Assembly: GCA_023380435.1 (NCBI GenBank)
Contig: JAMCRB010000010.1
Span: 11,253-22,329, forward strand
DNA length: 11,077 bases
Direction of reading: 5' to 3'
Source: Candidatus Parvarchaeota archaeon
GTDB taxonomy: Archaea > Nanobdellota > Nanobdellia > Parvarchaeales > Parvarchaeaceae
This document shows, piece after piece, positions 1-5,386 of this stretch. A program made the position numbers and the translations under genes. The notes beneath the pieces are model-generated. The model saw nothing but the letters and a program-made list of their open reading frames with translations. It ran no database searches and was not told the origin of the DNA. The stretch's first letter is position 1. The number at the start of each line of letters is the position of its first letter.

Positions 1-546
1 AACAACGTCCCCTACTCCGAAGCAGAGGCGTATAAAGTGATAGACGCCTTAAAAGAGCACAGTAAAAACTGCGATACGCTTATACTCCCGGGAACTATGG
101 TGTCCTACGATGACAAAGGCAAATTATTGAATTATATGCCCGTGATACAAAACGGGAAACACCTGAAGAACATATACAAAATAAGCGACGGAGGGACGCG
201 TTTTTTCAGTCTTTTTGGTTTATTAAAACTGGGAATTGACGAAGAAAACTGTGATAAGGAGTATTTTGTCCCAGAGAACAACGTACTTTATGCGGACAAT
301 AGAAAAGTCGGGGTTGAAATATGCGCAGATTCTGGCCTTCTGAGGGAGGTCGGCGTAAAAGACCTGGATTTACAGGTTCTATCTTCTTGCGGAAATTCCA
401 CGATTGAGCCGGCAGTTGAAAAAGGAAAATATGTCGTCTGCGCCGACGGGGCCAGCGGCGAGTATTTTGTCAAGAAATTATATGGTAAAGAAGTAAAAAA
501 GAAGTCTGGCGACTTACTTAGCATCTTTACCGACAGACTGGTTTAA
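1..546 (+). CDS. Carbon-nitrogen hydrolase (nitrilase superfamily), C-terminal part
   Basis: The frame is open from the first base of the window, so this is the last 181 codons of a gene that starts upstream; the GTG at 37 is an internal valine, not a start. Nitrilase-superfamily enzymes hydrolyse non-peptide C-N bonds with a Glu-Lys-Cys triad. The fragment shows LILPGT followed by a 'dG-gkllN' strand, the lysine of IYKIS (codon at 178-180), and VGVEICAD with the presumed nucleophile Cys (codon at 322-324). Further on, STIEPAVEKGKYVVCADGA resembles the 'R-A-ENg-yvv-a' region. The triad Glu should lie left of the window. The usual C-x-D-x-RFPE continuation is not obvious, so the substrate class is open (amidase, carbamoylase or a divergent member). 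No membrane segment is visible. The last 33 bases overlap the end of the convergent glycosidase gene, leaving no intergenic terminator. Confidence 0.75.
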   Translation, partial: NNVPYSEAEAYKVIDALKEHSKNCDTLILPGTMVSYDDKGKLLNYMPVIQNGKHLKNIYKISDGGTRFFSLFGLLKLGIDEENCDKEYFVPENNVLYADNRKVGVEICADSGLLREVGVKDLDLQVLSSCGNSTIEPAVEKGKYVVCADGASGEYFVKKLYGKEVKKKSGDLLSIFTDRLV

Positions 547-2295
547 TCCTGTATAATTTTTTATTTCATTAATTGCTATCACTAGGCCCGCATGTGCAAA
601 CCCCTGCGGGTAATTGCCCAGGAAATCGCCGTTTTCCACATCTATATGTTCGCCTATCAAACCATTCTGCTGGCTTATTTTTGATATATTCAAAAGAAGA
701 TCCGTAGCTTCTTTTGTCCTGCCGCTTCCGGCGTATACTCTGCTAAGCCAGGTAGAGCAGAGAGTAAAGGGATGTTTTGCCTCCCCGAGGGTATCAGACC
801 GGTATCTGAAAACATACCCGTCTAAAACGAGTTTTTTCTCTATTTCTTTCAAAGTCTTGTCGAAAATTGGGTCCGATATTTTTATAAATCCGATTAGGGG
901 AAGATTGAGAAGCGCCCCATCGACCTGGTCAGATCCGGGGAATTTGACAAAATGCCCGTCTTTTATGCAGTTTTTCATTATCCATGATTTTACCGCAGCC
1001 GCATTTTCAGACCATCGATCTTCCTTCCCGGCCACCGATGCGAGTTTGCCTGCTTTATCCAGAACGGCCCACATCATAGCTTTTGAAAACGTGAACTGCT
1101 GGTTTGTGCTTTCCTCCCATATTCCAGCATCTCCAAGTTTCCAGTTTCGTGCGACCCAATCAGCGCAGTATTCGATTGCCCAGAGAGACTCAGATATAAA
1201 ATCTTTGTCTTTTGATTTTTGATAATAGTCGAACAAGGCCCCTATAAAAAAGCCCTCGATATCGAGCTGTATCTGCCGATATGCGGAATTACCTACCCTA
1301 ACTGGCTTTGAGTTCTTGAATCCTGAAAGCCAATCTATGGTTTTCTCTGGGAAAGGAGCCGAGCCATCTAGCTCGTATAATGGCTGATTGAAAGGTTTAC
1401 CGGAGAAATCCATGATTCTCATAAGAAATTCTATTATCTTTTTACCCTGGCTGAGCAGCCCTGCGCTTGTGAGAGCAGCAGCCATTATGCAGGAGTCTCT
1501 CACCCATATGAAGCGGTAATCCCAGTTGCGGCTTCCGCCAATTGTCTCTGGCAAAGACGTAGTCGGGGCGGATATGGGGGCGCCGGATGGAGCGTAGAAA
1601 AGCCCAAGTATAACCGATAACGAATTCGAGTAAAGTTTTTCCAGGCCATTGTCATCTGTGCCGGGTGATTTTATCCTATATTCTTTCGGTAGCAAATGCT
1701 CCCAATATTTCATTGTCCTTTCGAACGCTTCTTTTGGGTATGAAATCAGGTCGCCTTTCTCGCTGAAAAGTCCCTTTGATATGTCTTGTGAGTAAAGTAT
1801 GTAGATATATCCTTTACCAGGATTTACAGAAAAATGCCCTCCTTTTGAAGAAACAGCTAGGCCGAAGAACCTGACTTCCAGGCCTTCTGTGGAGTTTGGC
1901 ACGTAGAATTTCATTCCATCGCCTTTTATCTCCATTGATGGTTTTATCCTACCATAATCAAAAGTCGGAATGATCTCAAGGTCCAGGACTATATTTGTAT
2001 CGACTTTCCTTATTATTGAGGTCTGGCCGAAGGGCATAAAGTCTGTTATCATAGCGCGGCCCTTGAGGGTCTGGAAGGTTGTTTCTAGTATATTTGGTGC
2101 TATGTATACCTGCGATATCTTCGCCTCGTCGAGCGGTTTTATTGAGAAGTGACCACCCGCATTTTCGTCCAAAAGCCTGCAAAAAATGGGGGAGCGGTCA
2201 AACTTTGGCATCGGACTCCAGACTATATCGCCATCCGAGGATAAAAGTGCCCCGCTTATCTGATTGCTTATAAATGAAAGATCTTTTAGGTGCAT
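514..2295 (-). CDS. GH15 family glycosidase (glucoamylase or trehalase type)
   Basis: 593 residues, a normal full length for prokaryotic GH15. The N-terminal ~200 residues fit the beta-sandwich domain of the family. From ~215 onward lies the (alpha/alpha)6 barrel with the hallmark NWDYRFIWVRD at 257-267. GIWEES at 392-397 holds the likely catalytic acid (Glu394 or 395). GLIGEHID at 545-552 holds the likely catalytic base (Glu549), followed by GNYPQGFAHAG at 560-570. GH15 enzymes release glucose by inversion from starch, maltodextrins, dextran or trehalose, and some archaeal members are trehalases, so sequence alone does not settle the substrate. There is no signal peptide, which suggests a cytoplasmic enzyme acting on stored or imported sugar. 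The ATG at 2295 lies about 25 bases from a TATA-like box, consistent with a leaderless transcript. The gene is divergent from tRNA-Leu and tail-overlaps the C-N hydrolase gene. Confidence 0.93.
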   Translation of the reverse strand: MHLKDLSFISNQISGALLSSDGDIVWSPMPKFDRSPIFCRLLDENAGGHFSIKPLDEAKISQVYIAPNILETTFQTLKGRAMITDFMPFGQTSIIRKVDTNIVLDLEIIPTFDYGRIKPSMEIKGDGMKFYVPNSTEGLEVRFFGLAVSSKGGHFSVNPGKGYIYILYSQDISKGLFSEKGDLISYPKEAFERTMKYWEHLLPKEYRIKSPGTDDNGLEKLYSNSLSVILGLFYAPSGAPISAPTTSLPETIGGSRNWDYRFIWVRDSCIMAAALTSAGLLSQGKKIIEFLMRIMDFSGKPFNQPLYELDGSAPFPEKTIDWLSGFKNSKPVRVGNSAYRQIQLDIEGFFIGALFDYYQKSKDKDFISESLWAIEYCADWVARNWKLGDAGIWEESTNQQFTFSKAMMWAVLDKAGKLASVAGKEDRWSENAAAVKSWIMKNCIKDGHFVKFPGSDQVDGALLNLPLIGFIKISDPIFDKTLKEIEKKLVLDGYVFRYRSDTLGEAKHPFTLCSTWLSRVYAGSGRTKEATDLLLNISKISQQNGLIGEHIDVENGDFLGNYPQGFAHAGLVIAINEIKNYTGLNQSVGKDAK

Positions 2296-2316
2296 TTATA
2301 GACGTGTAGGTCATCA

Positions 2317-2323
2317 TTTATAT
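2317..2323 (-). promoter_or_regulatory. TATA-like box for the GH15 gene
   Basis: On the minus strand this reads ATATAAA. Its centre is about 25 bases upstream of the GH15 ATG, the usual distance from archaeal TATA box to transcription start. The message would therefore begin at or next to the start codon, and no Shine-Dalgarno sequence is seen before it. Confidence 0.5.
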
Positions 2324-2335
2324 CCGTTAACAGCG

Positions 2336-2345
2336 TTTGTACAAA
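2336..2345. promoter_or_regulatory. Perfect 10-base palindrome between divergent promoters
   Basis: TTTGTACAAA reads identically on both strands. It sits between the two outward-facing TATA-like elements, just upstream of each. This is a typical place for a regulator site, but a 10-base palindrome in AT-rich DNA can arise by chance. Confidence 0.2.
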
Positions 2346-2350
2346 GATTA

Positions 2351-2360
2351 ATAATAAATA
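2351..2360 (+). promoter_or_regulatory. TATA-like element for tRNA-Leu
   Basis: ATAATAAATA is centred about 24 bases before the first base of the mature tRNA, so transcription could start at or near the tRNA 5' end. Confidence 0.4.
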
Positions 2361-2378
2361 GACACCAATCTTAATTGA

Positions 2379-2461
2379 GCAGGGGTAGCGAAGCGGTCAA
2401 ACGCGTAAGGCTTAGGACCTTATGGCTTAGGCCTTCGAGGGTTCAAATCCCTCCTCCTGCA
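2379..2461 (+). tRNA. tRNA-Leu, anticodon UAG
   Basis: An 83-base class II tRNA. The acceptor stem is GCAGGGG with CTCCTGC (one G-U pair) and discriminator A. The D stem is GCG/CGC. The anticodon stem TAAGG/CCTTA closes a 7-base loop CTTAGGA, giving anticodon TAG. The long variable arm has a GGC/GCC stem with a TTAG loop, which fits leucine. The T arm is GAGGG-TTCAAAT-CCCTC. There is no intron. CCA is not encoded: the discriminator is followed by a run of T that may serve as the terminator. The gene converges on the tRNA at 2568-2686 with about 106 bases between them, in which I see no further gene. Confidence 0.96.
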
Positions 2462-2567
2462 TTTTTAATAGATCGTATAAATTTCTTTTTATAATCAATT
2501 AGGGAAATGAGACATGAGAGATTCGATTTTTAGCTTGATTTATCTGAGACTGTGTGACATGAGGAAA

Positions 2568-2686
2568 TGGTGGGGTTGCCAGGATTTGAACCTGGGTCAA
2601 GCGGTTTCTTCTTAATCATCCTCGTTTAGAGTCATGTTTCCAGATGAACTGGAGCCGCCTATTCTGCCTGGTTAGACTACAACCCC
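2568..2686 (-). tRNA. Intron-containing tRNA, probably tRNA-Trp (anticodon CCA)
   Basis: The acceptor stem GGGGTTG/CAACCCC is perfect, with discriminator A followed by an encoded CCA (2568-2570). The T arm is CCAGG-TTCAAAT-CCTGG and the variable loop is short. The anticodon stem GGCGG/CCGCT has one G-U pair at its outer end. Between its strands lie CTCCAG, about 43 extra bases, and A. Removing these leaves the loop CTCCAGA with anticodon CCA and a mature tRNA of 73 bases plus CCA. The D stem is imperfect: GTCT pairs with the opposite strand only with a mismatch or an extra base. The 5' end is the base right after the DUF655 stop codon, so the tRNA is probably cotranscribed with that gene and freed by RNase P. 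The tRNA call is firm; the isotype depends on the intron boundaries. Confidence 0.88.
2606..2648 (-). other. Putative tRNA intron, about 43 bases, after anticodon position 37
   Basis: These bases interrupt the anticodon loop. TCATC near the intron 5' end can pair with GATGA near its 3' end, giving the internal stem. The four-pair central helix of a canonical bulge-helix-bulge is poor: CUCC of the exon against GAAG of the intron has a C-A mismatch. The two boundaries could both shift by one base without changing the anticodon. Confidence 0.6.
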
Positions 2687-3217
2687 TTAAGTGAATATTT
2701 TGTACTTGTCTTTATTGTATAGCTCCTCCATTATACGGTCTTCTATTGCCTTGTCCATCGTAGTGGACAGCCCGACTCTTTCCTTTATCTCCTGATAGGA
2801 TTCGAATGGCTTCAAAGTCCGCTCTGACAGTAGTTTCTGGCCCGTCTTTTTGCCCATCCCCGGTATGAGATTTATTGCATGGAGCCTTACATTTATTGGT
2901 CCAAGTTTGTTTATCAATTCGACGTATTTTTTCTCGTTTTCTATCACTATCTGATGTATCCGCTCCTTCAGCAGAAGGCTGCCGGCCGAGCTTAGTTTGT
3001 CCGGAGGAATGCGTTCGACTATGTGGTGCACCTCTTCGCGCTTGTCTTCGCCTATATACACTTTCTGGCCCGGCTGCACTTTTACGTCCTTTTTTAGGAC
3101 CACGAGCAATAAGCCGAGTGACTCCGTCAGGGCTATGGCTGAAGGCCTTCTGTCCTTCGAATCGGCCATCCCATAGGGCAGATACTCCAATATATAAGCA
3201 TATTCGTCTCTTGGCAT
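2687..3217 (-). CDS. DUF655 family protein with helix-hairpin-helix, likely nucleic-acid binding
   Basis: 176 residues, near the usual length of this archaeal family. The N-terminal half (about 1-85) has the pattern EYAYILEYLPYG and a stretch with GQKVYIG that suggests a small beta-rich domain. Residues 114-131 contain AINLIPGMGKKTGQKLL, a helix-hairpin-helix typical of non-specific DNA or RNA binding. The family is usually encoded beside Rpo4 and L21e, as here, often with the KsgA rRNA dimethylase next; here the next gene is a tRNA instead. Its biochemical role is not established; an RNA-related job in translation is inferred from context. The start lies 22 bases after the rpo4 stop and has no Shine-Dalgarno sequence, but a TATA-like box is placed for a leaderless start. 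The stop codon abuts the tRNA with no gap. Confidence 0.9.
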   Translation of the reverse strand: MPRDEYAYILEYLPYGMADSKDRRPSAIALTESLGLLLVVLKKDVKVQPGQKVYIGEDKREEVHHIVERIPPDKLSSAGSLLLKERIHQIVIENEKKYVELINKLGPINVRLHAINLIPGMGKKTGQKLLSERTLKPFESYQEIKERVGLSTTMDKAIEDRIMEELYNKDKYKIFT

Positions 3218-3239
3218 AAAAAACTAAGGATTTTGCGTG

Positions 3240-3247
3240 TTATAAAT
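3240..3247 (-). promoter_or_regulatory. Possible internal promoter (TATA-like) for DUF655 and the tRNA
   Basis: The minus strand reads ATTTATAA, overlapping the rpo4 stop codon. Its centre is about 26 bases from the DUF655 ATG, the spacing for leaderless initiation. This would let DUF655 and the downstream tRNA be made apart from the ribosomal operon. Confidence 0.4.
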
Positions 3248-3563
3248 GCTTTTTTAGCACCGCTAGGATTTTCTTTATCTCCTCTTCTTTTATAACAGAT
3301 TTGAGAGGGGACAGTATAGCCCTCACCTGGTCAACCGAAGTAGGGGATACGTCTATAAGCATCATCATGTAATCATCTCTTATGTTAAGGTTCAATGCTG
3401 CCAATTCATCGAAAGTGGCCCTAAAATCGTCTATTTTTATGTTCTTTTTTATATGGGCTATTAGTTTTTTACCCATTTCGCTGTTTTCTTCTATTGCTTC
3501 CATGTATTTTTCTTTGACTTCCGTCTCGCTTATCACTTTTTCATCGATTATCTCGTATTCCAT
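3240..3563 (-). CDS. rpo4: DNA-directed RNA polymerase subunit Rpo4 (RpoF, Rpb4 homologue)
   Basis: 107 residues, the normal length. Rpo4 pairs with Rpo7 to form the stalk of archaeal RNA polymerase, which helps open promoters and binds the emerging RNA. The C-terminal HRDC-like half is clear: DDYMMMLIDVSPTSVDQVRAIL at about 63-84 and a charged final helix ending KKILAVLKKHL. The acidic N-terminus (EIIDEKVISETEVKEKY) is also typical. The gene begins two bases after the rpl21e stop, and an AAGAGG lying within the last codons of rpl21e provides a Shine-Dalgarno site, so translation of the two is probably coupled. Confidence 0.95.
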   Translation of the reverse strand: MEYEIIDEKVISETEVKEKYMEAIEENSEMGKKLIAHIKKNIKIDDFRATFDELAALNLNIRDDYMMMLIDVSPTSVDQVRAILSPLKSVIKEEEIKKILAVLKKHL

Positions 3564-3565
3564 GT

Positions 3566-3856
3566 CTAAAGCCTCTTAATATGAGCAGGAAGCAAATCCA
3601 GTCTTTTCTTCGCGTTTCCTTTGCTTATCTCAACTGTATATGCTTTTCCTTTCTTAAATATTATTACGCCAGGAAGGCCGAAAAATCTTCTGTTCGGTAT
3701 GTTACGCTGTATTGAAGAATCTGGTGCTATTATTACCTTATCGCCCGGTTGAAACCCCTGCAGTGACCTTTTTATATCGATAGTTCCTTTTTTGTCTTGA
3801 TCACGCTTCAGCCTTCTCCTCGAGCGCCTGTGCGAGCCTTTTCCCTTTATAACCAT
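3566..3856 (-). CDS. rpl21e: 50S ribosomal protein L21e
   Basis: 96 residues, full length for the archaeal protein. The N-terminus is the basic, rRNA-binding tail (GSHRRSRRRLKR), followed by the family core: LQGFQPGDKVIIAPD, IPNRRFFGLPGVII and GKAYTVEISKGNAKKRLDLLPAHIKRL. L21e is a component of the archaeal and eukaryotic large subunit and is absent from bacteria. It is the first gene of the rpl21e-rpo4-DUF655 order often seen in archaea. A strong TATA-like sequence lies about 28 bases before the start, predicting a leader of only a few bases. Confidence 0.96.
   Translation of the reverse strand: MVIKGKGSHRRSRRRLKRDQDKKGTIDIKRSLQGFQPGDKVIIAPDSSIQRNIPNRRFFGLPGVIIFKKGKAYTVEISKGNAKKRLDLLPAHIKRL
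3572..3577 (-). promoter_or_regulatory. Shine-Dalgarno site of rpo4 inside the rpl21e coding end
   Basis: The minus strand reads AAGAGG, 8 bases before the rpo4 ATG, within the last Lys-Arg codons of rpl21e. It stands out because most other starts in the window have no such motif; it is what an internal operon gene would need. Confidence 0.55.
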
Positions 3857-3880
3857 AGACCTTTACTCCTCTTCTTATAT

Positions 3881-3887
3881 TTATATA
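3881..3887 (-). promoter_or_regulatory. TATA-like box for the rpl21e operon
   Basis: The minus strand reads TATATAA inside a longer AT run (AAGTATATAAATATAAG). The predicted transcription start is about 2-4 bases before the rpl21e ATG. It is the strongest TATA-like sequence in the window. Confidence 0.55.
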
Positions 3888-3931
3888 CTTTAATCCGAAT
3901 GCGTATTTAACCTTTTTAATTCTGGCAAAAT

Positions 3932-5068
3932 CTATGGAGAAACCCATTGGATGTTTGTAGTTAAACCATTGTTATTGTTACCGCTGTAATCATTCGCGTT
4001 GCCATCCAAAGGGTACCATGCTACCAGTCCATTTGTAGTCGGGGGCAAGCCCGCATATCCTTCATCATACATTGTTTGTATCTGGCTATTTGAAAGTGCA
4101 AGACTATAGAGTTGGACATTGGCTATTCTACCGGATAGCTGATATGCGCCGACTGCCATTGCGCCAGTGCCCTGATAACCTGGGTGGTCTAAAGTATAGG
4201 GACTTTCAGCGCATTTTGCATCCACACAAATCTTAACATAATAGCTAGAGGATGAAGTGTTATACTCAAAGATTCCGGTTATAAGCGCCCATTTATCAAA
4301 AGGGACGAAGATTGATGGTGATGTCTGACCGGCTGCGCATGAGGTGTGAGTGACGTTCCACTCTAACTCATTTGTCCAAAAACCACTCGAATTTGCCGCG
4401 AAATCCTGTACGCCCGATGTACAGCCAAATTCAACCTGGATTAGAGCTACACAAGGATAATGCTGGCATGAAGCGGTATCAGATGTCAGATTTACCCAAG
4501 ATGACAGGGTATAAGACCCGCCTTGCCACAGACTATAAGTGGTTGTTGAATTTGGGATATATATTTGACTTTGATTTACAGTGAAATTTGCTACTGTATT
4601 CTGTACGAAAGAGGATGTAGTCCCTGTGACAGAGCCGGTACTTATATAAGGCCCAGGCAAGGGTTGGCCGGGCTCTGTGTACTCCAGCGTCACTGTGGAC
4701 GAAAAATGAACATTTGATGAGTTGACACAGCCGTTAAGTATAAGTATCTTACCGGAAGAGCCTGGAAGTATGGCCTCAGAAACGTTTGATGAGAAGGTTT
4801 TGCCATTGTATGTGGAATTTGCGTATTTTATGAAAACGAGATTTCCGAGCGCATCGTTGAGTGATAAGACCAATACACCTGATGGAGTGCAGTCGGCCTG
4901 AGTGCCTACAAAACCGGAGAATCCTGTTACTGTAAAGGACAAAGACGATGCTGGGGAGAAGATACCCAAGGAATACAGAACTGCTGCGACAATGACGATG
5001 ACTAAAATGGCCCAGCCATAGGTCATCATGTATTCCAATGCGGATTGCGACTTGTGAGTTAAACTCAT
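3932..5068 (-). CDS. Secreted pilin-like protein with class III signal peptide and LamG-like domain
   Basis: 378 residues. The N-terminus (MSLTHKS then QSALEYMMTYGWA) matches an archaeal class III signal peptide: a short basic head, Gln at +1 and Glu at +5, then a hydrophobic helix to about residue 37. A pre-pilin peptidase would cut after Ser7, and the helix would place the protein in a pilus or hold it at the membrane. Residues 40-135 form a small domain with two Cys (60, 114). From about 140 there is a concanavalin-A-like (LamG) domain: a YTLSSWVNLT strand at 186-195, FDKWALITGIF at 257-267, and the closing GRIANVQLYSLALSNSQI at 313-330. After it comes GLVAWYPLDGNANDYSG, which normally opens a LamG domain. 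There are eight Cys and ten N-glycosylation sequons, fitting an outer-surface protein. A carbohydrate-binding or cell-contact role is inference. Confidence 0.85.
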   Translation of the reverse strand: MSLTHKSQSALEYMMTYGWAILVIVIVAAVLYSLGIFSPASSLSFTVTGFSGFVGTQADCTPSGVLVLSLNDALGNLVFIKYANSTYNGKTFSSNVSEAILPGSSGKILILNGCVNSSNVHFSSTVTLEYTEPGQPLPGPYISTGSVTGTTSSFVQNTVANFTVNQSQIYIPNSTTTYSLWQGGSYTLSSWVNLTSDTASCQHYPCVALIQVEFGCTSGVQDFAANSSGFWTNELEWNVTHTSCAAGQTSPSIFVPFDKWALITGIFEYNTSSSSYYVKICVDAKCAESPYTLDHPGYQGTGAMAVGAYQLSGRIANVQLYSLALSNSQIQTMYDEGYAGLPPTTNGLVAWYPLDGNANDYSGNNNNGLTTNIQWVSP

Positions 5069-5098
5069 ATAATAAAGAAAAAAAGAGTAGATAAATAG

Positions 5099-5108
5099 TT
5101 TATTTTAA
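5099..5108 (-). promoter_or_regulatory. Weak TATA-like element for the pilin-like gene
   Basis: The minus strand reads TTAAAATAAA, centred about 35 bases from the ATG, which would give a leader of roughly 9 bases. No Shine-Dalgarno sequence precedes the start. The surrounding 5069-5174 is AT-rich and holds nothing else I can name. Confidence 0.3.
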
Positions 5109-5174
5109 GCTAGATTTCTGTTAGATTTGGATTATTGATTAAAATAAAGCAAAATTAAGTATAGTAAAGCCAGA

Positions 5175-5354
5175 TTATCTATACTTTCCTTTATTATCTC
5201 TGTATTGCTTGTATATGCTATACCCTGCGATACCAAGTGCATAAATAGACAATCCTATAAGTGCATAACCTGTAGGGTCTAAAAATGCAAAGGAAAACGG
5301 AGTCGCTTTTGCACCATTGCTCTTTATTATATCCGCTAGCTTTTTACTTACCAT
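5175..5354 (-). CDS. Small single-helix membrane protein, 59 residues, unknown function
   Basis: An open frame starting MVSKKLADIIKSNGAKATPF and ending KQYRDNKGKYR. It has an amphipathic basic N-terminal segment, one clear membrane helix (GYALIGLSIYALGIAGYSIY, about 29-48), and a charged C-terminal tail rich in Lys and Arg. By the positive-inside rule the tail is likely cytoplasmic. Most of the gap between the pilin-like gene and the 217-residue gene is filled by this frame. A TATA-like box about 26 bases before the ATG supports a leaderless start. I do not recognise a family. It may be a small partner of the neighbouring membrane or surface protein, but nothing beyond position supports that. 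Confidence 0.65.
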   Translation of the reverse strand: MVSKKLADIIKSNGAKATPFSFAFLDPTGYALIGLSIYALGIAGYSIYKQYRDNKGKYR

Positions 5355-5375
5355 TTGAATTTTAAATGACCTAAG

Positions 5376-5384
5376 CTTAAATAC
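5376..5384 (-). promoter_or_regulatory. TATA-like box for the 59-residue protein
   Basis: The minus strand reads GTATTTAAG in the 32-base gap after the 217-residue gene. Its centre is about 26 bases from the ATG, so the transcript would begin at the start codon. Confidence 0.4.
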
Positions 5385-5386
5385 TT

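Noticed and set aside
37..546. C-N hydrolase starting at the GTG at 37
   Set aside because: The same frame is open to the window edge, and the catalytic Glu region expected before LILPGT would be lost; it is a truncated longer gene.
614..1222. 202-codon plus-strand open frame opposite the GH15 gene
   Set aside because: It lies fully antisense to the conserved GH15 catalytic region and its translation (Ser/Pro/Phe-rich) looks like a mirror of that gene.
2500..2567. Possible C/D box sRNA between the two tRNAs (ATGAGA, later CTGA, with TATAAAT upstream)
   Set aside because: No real C box (RTGATGA) or internal D'/C' pair; only the D-like CTGA fits, which is expected by chance.
2630..2660. Alternative anticodon TCA (opal or selenocysteine-like) in the loop of the TCCA/TGGA hairpin
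   Set aside because: This hairpin does not use the strong GGCGG/CCGCT pairing and leaves a malformed tRNA; the spliced CCA reading restores a normal 73-base tRNA.
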